Assembly: GCA_021205385.1 (NCBI GenBank)
Contig: JAJPXQ010000063.1
Span: forward strand, 1-54,452
From: Lachnospiraceae bacterium
GTDB taxonomy: Bacteria; Bacillota; Clostridia; Lachnospirales; Lachnospiraceae
Direction of reading: 5' to 3'
DNA: 54,452 bases
The notes under the pieces are model-generated. The model was given only the letters and a program-made list of their open reading frames with translations, was not told where the DNA came from and made no database searches. Shown piece by piece: positions 34,120 through 43,210 of the stretch; positions within the stretch are counted from its first letter, which is position 1; each line of letters opens with the position of its first letter. A program made the position numbers and the translations under genes.

Positions 34120-34596
34120 ATGGGAAACATCTTTTTATTTCACACGGACGTCGACACCGATCAGATCATCGCGTCCCAGTATCTGCTCTTCCCGACAATT
34201 GATGAGATGAAGTCGCACACCTTTGAGTCGCTTGACCCGGACTTCGCGTCGCGGGTGCGTCCCGGCGACTTTGTCGTTGCGGCGGAGAATTTTGGCTGCG
34301 GTTCTTCCAGAGAGCAGGCTCCGAGTGTACTCAAGGCGCTCGGCGTACAGGCGGTAGTCGCGAAATCCTTCGCGCGTATCTTCTACCGCAACGCGATCAA
34401 CATCGGTCTGCCGGTCATCGTCTGCAAGGATCTCTACGACCATGTAAAAGCCGGAGATGAGATGGAACTCTCGCTCACGGAGGGCGTCGCTACCGTGAAC
34501 GGACAGCAGTTTGCCTGCACGAAGCTTCCGCCCTACATGCAGGGCATCCTCGATCAGGGCGGCCTGATCGCATCGCTGAACAGGGAGGGAGAATGA
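34120..34596 (+). CDS. leuD: 3-isopropylmalate dehydratase small subunit
   Basis: A 158-residue LeuD-type swivel domain protein of the short (archaeal/clostridial) type: DTDQIIASQYLLFP, then FGCGSSREQAPSVLKALGVQ, then SFARIFYRNAINIGLPV. Together with LeuC it isomerises 2- and 3-isopropylmalate in leucine synthesis. The order small-before-large is the reverse of the usual leuCD. AGGAGG lies 11 nt before the ATG. Short-type members can also act on related substrates such as homoaconitate or 2,3-dimethylmalate. Confidence 0.92.
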   Translation: MGNIFLFHTDVDTDQIIASQYLLFPTIDEMKSHTFESLDPDFASRVRPGDFVVAAENFGCGSSREQAPSVLKALGVQAVVAKSFARIFYRNAINIGLPVIVCKDLYDHVKAGDEMELSLTEGVATVNGQQFACTKLPPYMQGILDQGGLIASLNREGE

Positions 34597-34597
34597 C

Positions 34598-35848
34598 ATG
34601 GGAATGACGATAGCGGAAAAGATTATCGCACGCGCCGCAGGCGTGGATTTTGTGAAGCCTGACGACATCCACACAGTGGAGCTCGACCAGCTCATGAGCA
34701 ATGACGGAACCACACACCTGACGATCGACATGTACAATAACAAACTGAAGCATCCTCACATCGCGGATGTGAGCAAGCTGGTCTGGATCGTGGACCACAA
34801 TGTTCCGGCTGACAGTCCCAAGACCGCCGCGTCTCAGAAAAAGATGCGTGATTTTGCGCGGGAACACGGCATTACCTTCTATGAGGGCAAGGGCGTCTGC
34901 CACCAGATCATGATGGAAAATCACGTCCGCCCCGGTGAGCTGATCTTCGGCGCGGACAGCCACACCTGCGCCTACGGCGCACTTGGCGCCTTCGGTACCG
35001 GCGTCGGCTGCACCGACTATCTCTACGCGATGGTTACCGGCAAATCCTGGGTGCTCGTACCGGAGACGCTTCGTTTCAACCTGCATGGAAAGCTGCCGGA
35101 GGGCGTCTATGCCCGTGACCTGATCCTGACCATTATCGGACAGATCGGCGCGAACGGCGCAAACTATAAAGCAATGGAATTCGCGGGAGACGGACTGAAA
35201 ACACTGACCATGAGCGACCGCATCGCGGTCTGCAATCTCTGTGTCGAGGCAGGGGCCAAAACTGCCCTCATGGAAGTCGACGAGATCGCGCTCGACTGGC
35301 TGCACGCGCGCGGCAGGGAGCCAAAGGCCTGCTTCACGAGCGATCCGGACGCGAATTTCGCCGCCGTCTACGACATCGACCTTGGCAGTATCGTCCCCAT
35401 CGTCGCGAAACCGCATTTCGTGGACAACGTCTGCCCGGCAAAGGAAGCCGCCGGCGTCAGAATCGATGAAGCTTTCCTCGGTTCCTGCAACAACGGACGT
35501 ATCGAAGATCTGCGCGTCGGTGCCGCGATTCTCAAAGGGAAAAAAGTGCATCCGCTCGTGCGTTTCCTCGTTGTTCCGGCTTCTATGAGCGTCTATGAAG
35601 AAGCGTTGAAGGAAGGCCTCCTGAAGATCTTCATGGATGCGGGCGCTATCGTCATGAATCCGAACTGCAGCGTCTGCTGGGGCAGCTGCCAGGGCGTCAT
35701 CGGTGAAGGCGAGACACTGATCAGCACCGGTACGCGGAACTTCAAGGGCCGCGCCGGACACAAGGATTCCTTCGTCTATCTCGCGAGCGCTGCGACGGTA
35801 ACGGCCTCCGCGATTGCGGGCGAGATCACGACGGCAGACGCATTATAA
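34598..35848 (+). CDS. leuC: 3-isopropylmalate dehydratase large subunit
   Basis: A 416-residue aconitase-type large subunit of the short LeuC2 class (the bacterial LeuC1 form is ~466). The 4Fe-4S ligands are visible in GSCNNGR and in CSVCWGSC. Substrate-binding segments ADSHTCAYGALGAFGTG and ISTGTRNFKGRAG are intact. It begins 1 nt after the leuD stop; GGAGGGAGAATGAC precedes the ATG. No leuA or leuB is in the window, so the exact substrate is by analogy. Confidence 0.92.
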   Translation: MGMTIAEKIIARAAGVDFVKPDDIHTVELDQLMSNDGTTHLTIDMYNNKLKHPHIADVSKLVWIVDHNVPADSPKTAASQKKMRDFAREHGITFYEGKGVCHQIMMENHVRPGELIFGADSHTCAYGALGAFGTGVGCTDYLYAMVTGKSWVLVPETLRFNLHGKLPEGVYARDLILTIIGQIGANGANYKAMEFAGDGLKTLTMSDRIAVCNLCVEAGAKTALMEVDEIALDWLHARGREPKACFTSDPDANFAAVYDIDLGSIVPIVAKPHFVDNVCPAKEAAGVRIDEAFLGSCNNGRIEDLRVGAAILKGKKVHPLVRFLVVPASMSVYEEALKEGLLKIFMDAGAIVMNPNCSVCWGSCQGVIGEGETLISTGTRNFKGRAGHKDSFVYLASAATVTASAIAGEITTADAL

Positions 35849-35889
35849 ATATTGATTGATGATTTTGACAGGAGGGAGGAAACTCCCTC

Positions 35890-35918
35890 TTGAAATCTCC
35901 TGCTGTATCGTGTATTCT
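35890..35918 (+). promoter_or_regulatory. promoter of pyrBI
   Basis: TTGAAA (35890-35895), 17-bp spacer, TATTCT (35913-35918). A GAGGGA/TCCCTC hairpin just upstream (about 35873-35890) may end the leuC transcript, though it lacks a T run. The 113-nt gap has no PyrR-binding anti-antiterminator that I can see. Confidence 0.65.
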
Positions 35919-35962
35919 TATTAACTAGAAAACGAAAATGTATACACATCCAGGAGGTATCT

Positions 35963-36880
35963 ATGCGACATCTGATGAGTCCTCTGGATTTCAGCGTCGA
36001 GGAGCTGGACGATCTGCTTGCACTCGCCCACGACATCGAACTGCATCCGGAGAAATACGCGCACGCTTGTGACGGAAAAAAGCTCGCGACCCTTTTCTAT
36101 GAGCCCAGTACCCGCACCCGTCTTAGTTTCGAAGCCGCCATGCTGAATCTCGGCGGCAATATCTTTGGTTTTTCTTCCGCGGCAAGCAGCTCCGCAGCCA
36201 AAGGTGAAAGTGTTTCCGATACCATTCGAATGATTTCCTGTTATGCCGATATATGTGCCATGCGTCACCCGAAGGAGGGTGCTCCGATGGTGGCGAGCCG
36301 CGTTTCCTCCATTCCGGTCATCAACGCCGGTGACGGCGGACACCAGCATCCCACGCAGACCCTGACCGATCTTCTGACCATCCGCTCCCTGAAAGGGCGC
36401 CTTGGGGACTTCACGATCGGCCTGTGCGGCGATCTGAAATTCGGACGTACTGTTCACTCACTCGTACGCGCACTGGCACGCTACAAAGGCGTGAACTTCA
36501 TCTTCATCTCTCCGGAAGAACTGCGCATTCCGGATTACATGAAGGAAATGCTCGATGAGAACGGACTGCCCTACCGCGAGGTGGAGCGCATCGAGGACGT
36601 CATGCCGGAGCTAGATATCCTCTACATGACCCGTGTACAGCGAGAGCGCTTCTTTAATGAAGAGGATTACGTCCGTCTGAAAGATTTCTACATACTGAAC
36701 AAGAAGAAAATGAACCTCGCGAAGGACGACATGATCGTCATGCATCCGCTTCCCCGGGTCAACGAGATCTCCGTGGAGGTGGACAGCGACCCGAGAGCCG
36801 TCTATTTCAAACAGGTACAATACGGCGTCTATGTGCGCATGGCTCTGATTCTCACACTTCTGGAGGTGAAAGTATGCTGA
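35963..36880 (+). CDS. pyrB: aspartate carbamoyltransferase catalytic chain
   Basis: A 305-residue ATCase catalytic subunit: the carbamoyl-phosphate loop [13 protein letters not shown], the swapped loop [23 protein letters not shown] and the aspartate-binding HPLPRVNEI are complete. It condenses carbamoyl phosphate with aspartate, the first committed pyrimidine step. CCAGGAGG lies 6 nt before the ATG. It overlaps pyrI by 7 nt. Confidence 0.96.
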   Translation: MRHLMSPLDFSVEELDDLLALAHDIELHPEKYAHACDGKKLATLFYEPSTRTRLSFEAAMLNLGGNIFGFSSAASSSAAKGESVSDTIRMISCYADICAMRHPKEGAPMVASRVSSIPVINAGDGGHQHPTQTLTDLLTIRSLKGRLGDFTIGLCGDLKFGRTVHSLVRALARYKGVNFIFISPEELRIPDYMKEMLDENGLPYREVERIEDVMPELDILYMTRVQRERFFNEEDYVRLKDFYILNKKKMNLAKDDMIVMHPLPRVNEISVEVDSDPRAVYFKQVQYGVYVRMALILTLLEVKVC

Positions 36881-37305
36881 ACATCGGAGGAATCCATGAA
36901 GGCTTCGTACTCGACCACATCGAAGCCGGACGGAGTATGGAGATCTACCACTATCTGAATCTTGACAAATTCGACGGCTGCGTCGCCATTATCAAAAACG
37001 CGCGCAGCAACAAGATGGGGAAGAAAGACATCATCAAAATCGAGTGTCCGACGGATGCGATTGATCTCGACGCACTGGGCTTCATCGACCACAACATCAC
37101 GGTCAACATTATCGAGAACGACGAAATTGTAAGAAAAGCGACCCTGTCTCTGCCAAAGGAAATCAAGAATATCGCACGCTGCACAAATCCGCGCTGCATC
37201 ACGTCTATCGAGCAGGAGCTTGACCACATCTTCGTCCTGACCGATGAAAAGCGCGAAATCTACCGCTGCAAGTACTGCGAGGAAAAATATCATCGCAAGA
37301 AATAG
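36874..37305 (+). CDS. pyrI: aspartate carbamoyltransferase regulatory chain
   Basis: A 143-residue PyrI with the nucleotide-binding N-terminal domain and a C-terminal zinc domain (CTNPRC and CKYC, spacing as in E. coli PyrI). It makes the class B (c6r6) holoenzyme, allosterically controlled by nucleotides. CTGGAGG precedes the ATG, which lies inside the pyrB end. Confidence 0.95.
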   Translation: MLNIGGIHEGFVLDHIEAGRSMEIYHYLNLDKFDGCVAIIKNARSNKMGKKDIIKIECPTDAIDLDALGFIDHNITVNIIENDEIVRKATLSLPKEIKNIARCTNPRCITSIEQELDHIFVLTDEKREIYRCKYCEEKYHRKK

Positions 37306-37308
37306 CTT

Positions 37309-38493
37309 TTATTTCTGCCTGTCCAGCCGATCACGCACCCAGCCGCTGAGAAGCTGATAAAAGAAGGCGAAGATCGGGGTGCCGATAACCATACCCACGA
37401 CTCCAAACAGGCCGCCAAACAACAGAATTGCGAAAAGTACCCAGAAGCTGCTCAGGTGTGTATTGTCACCGAGCAGCTTCGGTCCGAGAATATTTCCGTC
37501 AAACTGCTGCAGGATCAGAATAAAGATCACAAAATACACGAATTTGATCGGGCTGACTATCAGGATCAGGAGCGAGCAGGGTATCGCGCCAATAAACGGT
37601 CCAAAAAAGGGAATAATATTCGTCACGCCGATGACAACGCTGACCAGCGGCGCATAGGGCATATCGACAATCGCGGTGAAAACCATGCAGATCAGACCGA
37701 TGATCAGAGAATCCACCAGCTTCGCTTTCACAAAACCTCCGAGATAATCATTCAGAATACCTGCCTCCCGGATGATCCAGTCCGCGGGCTGCTCCTTCCC
37801 CTCTGTGAGATTCTTTTTAGGCGGAAACAGGGCATGCACCAGCATCTTGCTCTGCAGGACCAGATTTCTGCGACTGTTCAGAAGATAAACCGCCACGATC
37901 ACACCGATAATCAGGTTCTTCACAACTGTGACTGTATTCCAGAGGCCCGCATACACACCGCTTATAATACTGTTGATATTCGGCAGCACGTTTGTCCTTG
38001 CAAAATTCTGCAGGCTCTCCAGAATCGTATCAGAATACTCGTCCACATAGCTGAGCAGTATTGGATTGTCTTCCACCAGATGCTCCAGCCACTCGGTCGT
38101 CGACTCGATATAGCCCGGCATCGCATCGATCAGCGCGAGAACGCTGGCGATCAACTGCGGTATCACCATTGCAAGCAGCGTGTAGATAATCAGGAAGAAA
38201 AAAAGCAGGCCAAAAAGGATCGACAGCCCTTTCGCAAATCTGCGCAGCTTTTCGATCTTTTTATATTTTTCCGCCCACTCAATCAGCTTTGCCTCCACAC
38301 GGGCGCAGACCGGCGCGAGCAGGTAAGCAATCACTGCCCCATAAATAAAAGGCATCAGAATATTCACAATCAGCTTCGCATAATTCCGCAGTTCCTGGAA
38401 ACGGAATATTCCAAAGAAAAACAGAATACACATGGCCACCGTCAGGAAAACTGCCACGCCCTTGTATAAATAATCTCTCCACTTCTCATCCAT
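37309..38493 (-). CDS. AI-2E family transporter (PerM-like)
   Basis: A 394-residue protein starting at the ATG with AGAGGTG 6 nt upstream. It has about eight membrane helices in the 2-4-2 style of the family and the signature VIGVTNIIPFFGPFIGAIPC near residue 290. Members export autoinducer-2 or act as Na+/H+ or unknown exporters; the substrate here is unknown. It is convergent with pyrI, separated by 3 nt, with no terminator visible between. Confidence 0.88.
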   Translation of the reverse strand: MDEKWRDYLYKGVAVFLTVAMCILFFFGIFRFQELRNYAKLIVNILMPFIYGAVIAYLLAPVCARVEAKLIEWAEKYKKIEKLRRFAKGLSILFGLLFFFLIIYTLLAMVIPQLIASVLALIDAMPGYIESTTEWLEHLVEDNPILLSYVDEYSDTILESLQNFARTNVLPNINSIISGVYAGLWNTVTVVKNLIIGVIVAVYLLNSRRNLVLQSKMLVHALFPPKKNLTEGKEQPADWIIREAGILNDYLGGFVKAKLVDSLIIGLICMVFTAIVDMPYAPLVSVVIGVTNIIPFFGPFIGAIPCSLLILIVSPIKFVYFVIFILILQQFDGNILGPKLLGDNTHLSSFWVLFAILLFGGLFGVVGMVIGTPIFAFFYQLLSGWVRDRLDRQK

Positions 38494-38555
38494 ATCGGTC
38501 ACCTCTTACAACAGAGTAACACCTGAAAACGGCCTTGTCAAAAGGTGTTTAAACC

Positions 38556-38753
38556 TCATTTTTCCTTGTAGTAAAGCATGCAGTGGCAGAAGCCTTCAAA
38601 ATCAGGATCCGCAATCTGCTCCCTGAACTCTCTGCACATACATTTAGTATCCTCGGTTCTGTCCAGGCGGCAGGGACAATATCCGCCTTTTTCCTTCAGA
38701 CCCGCCTTTACCACCTTCACAATTTCTTCATCCGGATTCAGTTTGATCTTCAT
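38556..38753 (-). CDS. ferredoxin-thioredoxin reductase catalytic-like protein
   Basis: A 65-residue protein with the FtrB-type Cys pattern: YCPCRLD, then CMCREF, then FCHCMLY. In plants and cyanobacteria this subunit has a 4Fe-4S cluster next to a disulfide and reduces thioredoxin. The chloroplast variable chain is absent in anaerobes, which carry such solo proteins. The GGAGG site is strong. Its reductant and partner are unknown. Confidence 0.85.
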   Translation of the reverse strand: MKIKLNPDEEIVKVVKAGLKEKGGYCPCRLDRTEDTKCMCREFREQIADPDFEGFCHCMLYYKEK

Positions 38754-38789
38754 TGGAAGCCTCCATTCTGCTGCCTTTCACGCAGCTTG

Positions 38790-39773
38790 TCAATAACCGA
38801 TACACTCCAACACACTGTCCACAAGTCTGGCGTTCGCAATGGAAATTGTTTCCGTCACCACGGGAGGCTCTCCCTCTGCCACGCATCTTCCGAACTGTTC
38901 AATCTCCAGCATATAATTATTCGGAACTGCAACTGTCTTATACTCTGATGTGCCGTCAAAGCGCTCCACGTGATAGCTCAGCTCCCCCTTCCCATTAAAA
39001 GTGAAATTGTCTGAGCGCAGCGTTCCCTCCGTCCCCTGAATTTCAAATGAATCGGAACTCTTATTCTTCTCCGTGGCCATCACCATGCCCGTAGTCAGAA
39101 CAGCACGAACAGCATCCGGATACTCCAGCATAACGGTGGTCAGCTTATCGATATCATGGTCGTCAAAAGCGGCAACGGCCTGGATTTGCTCCGGACTTTC
39201 GCCGAGCAGCCGCAGAATCAGACTGGAAGCATAAACTCCGATATCGTACATGCTGCCTCCGAGCGTCTCCCTGCGCATCCGAATATTGCTCCTGTCATAG
39301 TCGGATGTGAGGAAATGTACGTGCATATACCGGACTCCCCCAATACTTCCTTTTTGAATCTCCTCCGCAACCGCCTTCACATAAGGACTCTGCAGATAAG
39401 CAAAGGCCTCCATCAGACAAACGCCGTTCTCCTTCGCCGCCGCAAACATTTCCGCGGCCTGCTGCTGCGAAGGAGCGAGCGGTTTCTCACAGAGCACCGG
39501 TTTCTTATGCTTCAGCGCCTCGATCGTCCACTCATAGTGCATCGTGTTGGGAAGCGGGATATAGACAGCCTCGACTTACGGATCCTCCAGCAGAGCCATA
39601 TAGCTGTCATAACCTTTCTCAAAGCCGTATTTTTCCACAAAAGTCTTCACCTTATCCGGATTTCGTCCCGCGATCGCATACAGTTCGCAGTTATTCGCCT
39701 TCCGCATCCCCGGAATGGTATCCCGCTCGCAGATATATGCTGTTCCCAACACGCCCCATTTGATTTTTCTCAT
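38790..39773 (-). pseudogene. Gfo/Idh/MocA oxidoreductase interrupted by one in-frame stop
   Basis: The frame starts at an ATG behind AAGGGAG and gives the NAD-binding start MRKIKWGVLGTAYICE. After LLEDP comes TAA (39576-39578); the same frame then continues VEAVYIPLPNTMHYEWTIEA, KPVLCEKPL and the full C-terminal domain to 38790. The total length (~327 residues) is normal for the family and there is no frameshift, so only one base change (e.g. GAA to TAA) separates it from an intact dehydrogenase. The remaining 250-residue open part would lack the nucleotide-binding domain. Family members oxidise sugars or related alcohols with NAD(P). Confidence 0.88.
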
Positions 39774-39804
39774 GATGATCTCCCTTCTTACCTCCATTTA
39801 TATA

Positions 39805-40590
39805 TTACCTGGAAGTCTCCGCACTGTATTCCTCTCCCAGATAAATCTCGTAATCCGCATACTCCCCGTAAGTGTCCAGAAGCAGCTGTTCAATCGCGTC
39901 CAGACTGTTCAGCAGATCTTCCTGATCTGCCTCCGACAGCTTACTGAACTTATAATCATACAGCAAAATGTCAATGTAGAATTCGTACAGATCCGTTTTC
40001 AGATACTGCTCAGCGGTAGATTCGTTCACATTAAACCAGTCCTGCCCGGCAAGCTGATCATAAAAGGATGGCGACGGATTCCCATTGTGATAGGAAATAT
40101 TGACGCGCAGGCATTCCGCCTGCTCTTCGCTCAACACTTTCGTCAGCAGATTATACTGGACTTCCTCTGCTGCGATATCACAGGATATCTCCATGAGCTC
40201 CAGGACAAGAGCCTGCTTCGCTGAATAACATTTAGGACTCAGGAAGCTGTATTTACTGTGATTAATCCTGTATGTGTGATCTGTGATGGTCCATATTTCC
40301 TCTTCCTCCCCGCCTGTATACAGCAGATACCACTTTGTATAAGTACCGGCACTGTCGTAATCGTACAGCCCGTCGGAAGAATAATGATGAACCGAGTACA
40401 TCTTACTCTCATTCGTCTCCGCGGAAATCTTTTCCCAGTTTCCCTCACCGAAAAAGGTATTCAGTTCCTTTTTAAAGCGCAGCGGCCAGGATCTCAATGT
40501 GAAATAAAGCCCTACGCCGGCAACCAGAGCAATAAGCAGAATGATAATGATTCCTGTGCTGATTACTTTATTCTTTCTCATGTTCCGCAT
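39805..40590 (-). CDS. unknown membrane-anchored protein
   Basis: A 261-residue protein. Two ATGs (40590 and 40581) are possible; AAAGGA lies 3 nt before the first and 12 nt before the second. A membrane helix (VISTGIIIILLIALVAGVGL) follows a short basic N-terminus, then ~225 external residues rich in Tyr, Ser and Glu with two Cys. I recognise no domain. It lies 31 nt upstream of the interrupted oxidoreductase. Confidence 0.6.
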   Translation of the reverse strand: MRNMRKNKVISTGIIIILLIALVAGVGLYFTLRSWPLRFKKELNTFFGEGNWEKISAETNESKMYSVHHYSSDGLYDYDSAGTYTKWYLLYTGGEEEEIWTITDHTYRINHSKYSFLSPKCYSAKQALVLELMEISCDIAAEEVQYNLLTKVLSEEQAECLRVNISYHNGNPSPSFYDQLAGQDWFNVNESTAEQYLKTDLYEFYIDILLYDYKFSKLSEADQEDLLNSLDAIEQLLLDTYGEYADYEIYLGEEYSAETSR

Positions 40591-40626
40591 CTGTCCTTTA
40601 TATAATGTCAATTCCATTTATCATTC

Positions 40627-40745
40627 TACTCTGGTTTTCTGAATCCGGCAAGACCTGCCTGACCTGTGGCTATCCATCTGGCAATGATAAATACCACAAG
40701 GAACACCACCATTTCCATCAGTAAAAAAACAGCAGCACACCCCAC
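40627..40745 (-). pseudogene. possible C-terminal scrap of a membrane protein
   Basis: Minus-strand frame with one hydrophobic helix (MEMVVFLVVFIIARWIATGQ) and a stop at 40627. No ribosome binding site. It abuts the sensor kinase scrap on the other strand. It could also be chance. Confidence 0.25.
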
Positions 40746-40748
40746 TAT

Positions 40749-40883
40749 ATGGCATGTGACAGCGATATCATAGGGCAGCGGTATGGCATGGGGCTACTGA
40801 TCGTCAGGCAAATCGCAGAGGCGCATAATGGAAAAACCGTGATCGGGCATAGCCGCTATGGCAGATTTTCTGTCAGGCTTGGC
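40749..40883 (+). pseudogene. C-terminal fragment of a sensor histidine kinase
   Basis: About 45 codons reading GQRYGMGLLIVRQIAEAHNG and then HSRYGRFSVRL, which match the G2 box and final strands of the HATPase_c domain (G-x-G-L-x-I-V-x-x-I...H-G-G). The rest of the kinase is missing and the frame runs on into the antisense of the next HTH gene. A deletion remnant. Confidence 0.68.
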
Positions 40884-41084
40884 TCATCGCTCGTCCGCCT
40901 CCTTGTGAATGTTTTCCGTCTGAATGTAATAGGCCAGCAGCCGGACCACATACTCCGGTGCGTGCCTATTGCCCAGCTCCCAATCTGTGACCGTTCTGTA
41001 AGGAATCTGAAAACACTCACAAAATTCCTTTCGATTCATACCTGTACTTTCTCTCAGCTCTCTGATTCTATTTTTAAATTCCAT
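40884..41084 (-). CDS. solo HTH (XRE-like) protein, copy 1
   Basis: A 66-residue protein that is almost only one helix-turn-helix: RELRESTGMNRKEFCECFQI, then PYRTVTDWELGNRHAPEYVV. TTGGAG precedes the ATG. It is a close paralogue of the protein at 45705-45899 (about 75% identical over 60 residues by eye). No partner gene is intact next to it. Such solo HTH proteins may be antitoxins or small regulators. Confidence 0.75.
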   Translation of the reverse strand: MEFKNRIRELRESTGMNRKEFCECFQIPYRTVTDWELGNRHAPEYVVRLLAYYIQTENIHKEADER

Positions 41085-41125
41085 GCTGTTTTCTCCAATT
41101 CTATGTTTCAGGACTTCTCACACTT

Positions 41126-41311
41126 TCACTTCCGGCTCTGGACAGGGAACCACCCACCATCTACGGAATAACCCCGGCGCACAGGCTCGTTATAAATGAT
41201 ATTCTCAATAATATGTCCTTGGTCGAACTGACGGTAATTAAACCTTGCATTACGCAACCCAGTAGAAAAAGCAAGTGTGCCATGTTGTATTCTTCCATCT
41301 TTGATGATATG
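41126..41311 (-). pseudogene. fragment of an AAA_14/DUF4143 ATPase
   Basis: Frame without a start but with clear family wording: TLAFSTGLRNARFNYRQFDQ, GHIIENIIYNE, RRGYSVD. This matches the start of the DUF4143 domain of the AAA_14 ATPases common in gut Firmicutes; the N-terminal ATPase domain and the nuclease-like end are missing. It is bounded by stops at both ends. Confidence 0.68.
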
Positions 41312-41369
41312 TTAATACCATCAAATTTAAGTTAAATGTGTAAGGCTACATTCAAGAAAGGGGCATTTC

Positions 41370-41894
41370 ATGCAATATATTAATCATTACCATTCTCCTC
41401 TTGGAGAAATCCTTCTGGCAGCGGATGAAATCGGGCTGACTGGCTTATGGTTTGAGAGGCAAAAGTATTTTGCACTACATCTGCACCATACGCACGAAGA
41501 AAAAGAACTGCCAGTTTTTGATCTGGCAAAACAATGGCTGGATATATATTTTTCCGGTCAAGAACCGGATTTTACATTGCCGCTGCATTTTACCGGAACG
41601 CCTTTTCAAAATGAGGTATGGGAAATACTTCGCACCATTCCTTACGGTAAGACAACCACATACGGAAAAATCGCAAAAGAGCTCGCCGTGAAAAAGGGGC
41701 GGCCCCATATGTCTGCGCAGGCTGTCGGAGGCGCAGTAGGACGAAACGCAATTTCTATTATCGTGCCCTGCCACAGAGTAGTGGGCGCAAACGGCAGTTT
41801 AACAGGCTACGCAGGCGGTATTGAAAAGAAAATTGCCCTGCTGCAACTGGAAAAAGTAAATATAACAGTGGGTTTTTCTTCGGTCATTCTTTAA
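41370..41894 (+). CDS. ogt: methylated-DNA-protein cysteine methyltransferase
   Basis: A 174-residue O6-alkylguanine-DNA alkyltransferase. The active site PCHRVVGANGSLTGYAGG and the DNA-binding FQNEVWEILRTIPYGKTTTY are intact. It transfers alkyl groups from guanine O6 to its own Cys (suicide enzyme). AAAGGGG lies 6 nt before the ATG. The last ~10 residues (VNITVGFSSVIL) are beyond the usual end and overlap the convergent MFS gene by 11 nt. Confidence 0.93.
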   Translation: MQYINHYHSPLGEILLAADEIGLTGLWFERQKYFALHLHHTHEEKELPVFDLAKQWLDIYFSGQEPDFTLPLHFTGTPFQNEVWEILRTIPYGKTTTYGKIAKELAVKKGRPHMSAQAVGGAVGRNAISIIVPCHRVVGANGSLTGYAGGIEKKIALLQLEKVNITVGFSSVIL

Positions 41895-43098
41895 TCATAT
41901 AGCTTGCACAGGCGGCCACAGTTGCAAGGCAAAGATTCGTAATCCATAGAGGCGCATAGCCCATGCCATTTTTTACAAAGATACCGCCCAGGAAAGAGCT
42001 CAGAAACGCGCCTACTTGATGACCGATCAGCGCAAAACCGTACAGTACCGCCATTTTTTCAGCGCCAAATCTCCTGCTTATGATGCCGGAGGTTGGCGGA
42101 ACGGTAGCGTCCCCGCACAGTCCAAGCATTGCCGTAGCTGTAAATGCAAACGCTACCGTCCTGGGGGCAAACAGAAAACCCAGAGAAATCACGATACGCA
42201 TAGCATACGCTGCGCTGAGAACATTTTTCATTTTCCATCGTGTCCCCAGATAACCGGACAGCACGGCCCCGGCCATGGTCGCGATTCCGTAAACAGTCAA
42301 TGTAAGAGAAGCAACTGCATTCTCAATTCCATAGGAAATATACTGAGAATACAGATGACTTTCAATAATGGACATATTAAAGCCGCAGGTGGAAAATCCG
42401 ATCAGAATCAGGCGATAGTCGCGGTCCTGAAACGCAGCCCGCAGCATCGCAGAAAGAGAAGTGTTCTCATTGGCATTTTCTTTGATTTCCGTTTTACGCT
42501 TCTTATTGACTGCTCCAAGCCAGACTACAACGGGTATCATGAGGACAAATGGGATAGCAGTAATACTCATTGCTGTCCGGATTCCGAAGTTGTCAGACAT
42601 GGTTTGCAATGCCGGAGACATAAGAGCATCACCAATTCCGGCGCTGGCCTGCACGATACCGGATACAATAGCCGCCCGTTTTTCTCCGAGGAAGGGGGTA
42701 ATGGCGCCCATGACAATACCGAAGCATAAACCAGTCGTGCCAAAGGGCAGTACAAGCCCGAAGAACAGGAGCATGGAAAACGGATCACGGCATAAAGGCG
42801 TGATCACTAGCCCCGCTACCGTAAATCCAATGCCCAGCAAAATCACAAATGCATTGGATTTTTTCAATGCCAGCATTCCTAAAAATGGCTGTGCAACCCC
42901 ATAAATCAGCGCACCCACTCCAATGCAGAAGCTGATGTATGCATAGCTGATTCCGGATGTTCCTGTGAGCCCCTGCATCATAATACCATAATTATCATGA
43001 ACGCCCTGCATAACGCCGTGTACAAGGCAGGCGGCCGCAACGAGAATCACGCATAGCACAACGCTCCCGGATTGTTTTTTTGTTTGCATCCTGTCCAT
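41884..43098 (-). CDS. MFS transporter
   Basis: A 404-residue major facilitator with 12 predicted helices in two sets of six and the middle loop near residue 200 (KKRKTEIKENANENT). The best match in style is the OFA/MCT-like group (GLVLPFGTTGLCFGIVMGAI, EKRAAIVSGIVQASAGIGDA). The substrate is unknown. It is divergent from a LysR gene across a 112-bp gap that holds a LysR-type palindrome, so it is likely the LysR target. Confidence 0.9.
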   Translation of the reverse strand: MDRMQTKKQSGSVVLCVILVAAACLVHGVMQGVHDNYGIMMQGLTGTSGISYAYISFCIGVGALIYGVAQPFLGMLALKKSNAFVILLGIGFTVAGLVITPLCRDPFSMLLFFGLVLPFGTTGLCFGIVMGAITPFLGEKRAAIVSGIVQASAGIGDALMSPALQTMSDNFGIRTAMSITAIPFVLMIPVVVWLGAVNKKRKTEIKENANENTSLSAMLRAAFQDRDYRLILIGFSTCGFNMSIIESHLYSQYISYGIENAVASLTLTVYGIATMAGAVLSGYLGTRWKMKNVLSAAYAMRIVISLGFLFAPRTVAFAFTATAMLGLCGDATVPPTSGIISRRFGAEKMAVLYGFALIGHQVGAFLSSFLGGIFVKNGMGYAPLWITNLCLATVAACASYMIKE

Positions 43099-43183
43099 TT
43101 TTCTGCACCTCTTGACAATTCTGATTTGTCTGATTATAATGCAGAAAAATGCTCAGATCAATTTGAAATATTTATATCTGTAT

Positions 43184-43198
43184 TTCAATTAAATTGAA
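43184..43198. promoter_or_regulatory. palindromic LysR-type operator
   Basis: Perfect TTCAATT-A-AATTGAA palindrome in the divergent MFS/LysR gap, 13 nt before the LysR start; a related half site (CAATTTGAAAT) lies about 20 bp upstream. The pairing fits one recall and one activation site of a LysR regulator. Confidence 0.6.
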
Positions 43199-43210
43199 GG
43201 ATAATGTGCT

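Noticed and set aside
35849-35962. PyrR attenuator ahead of pyrB
   Set aside because: The gap is short, with a promoter and one small hairpin; I see no antiterminator pair or PyrR-binding loop.
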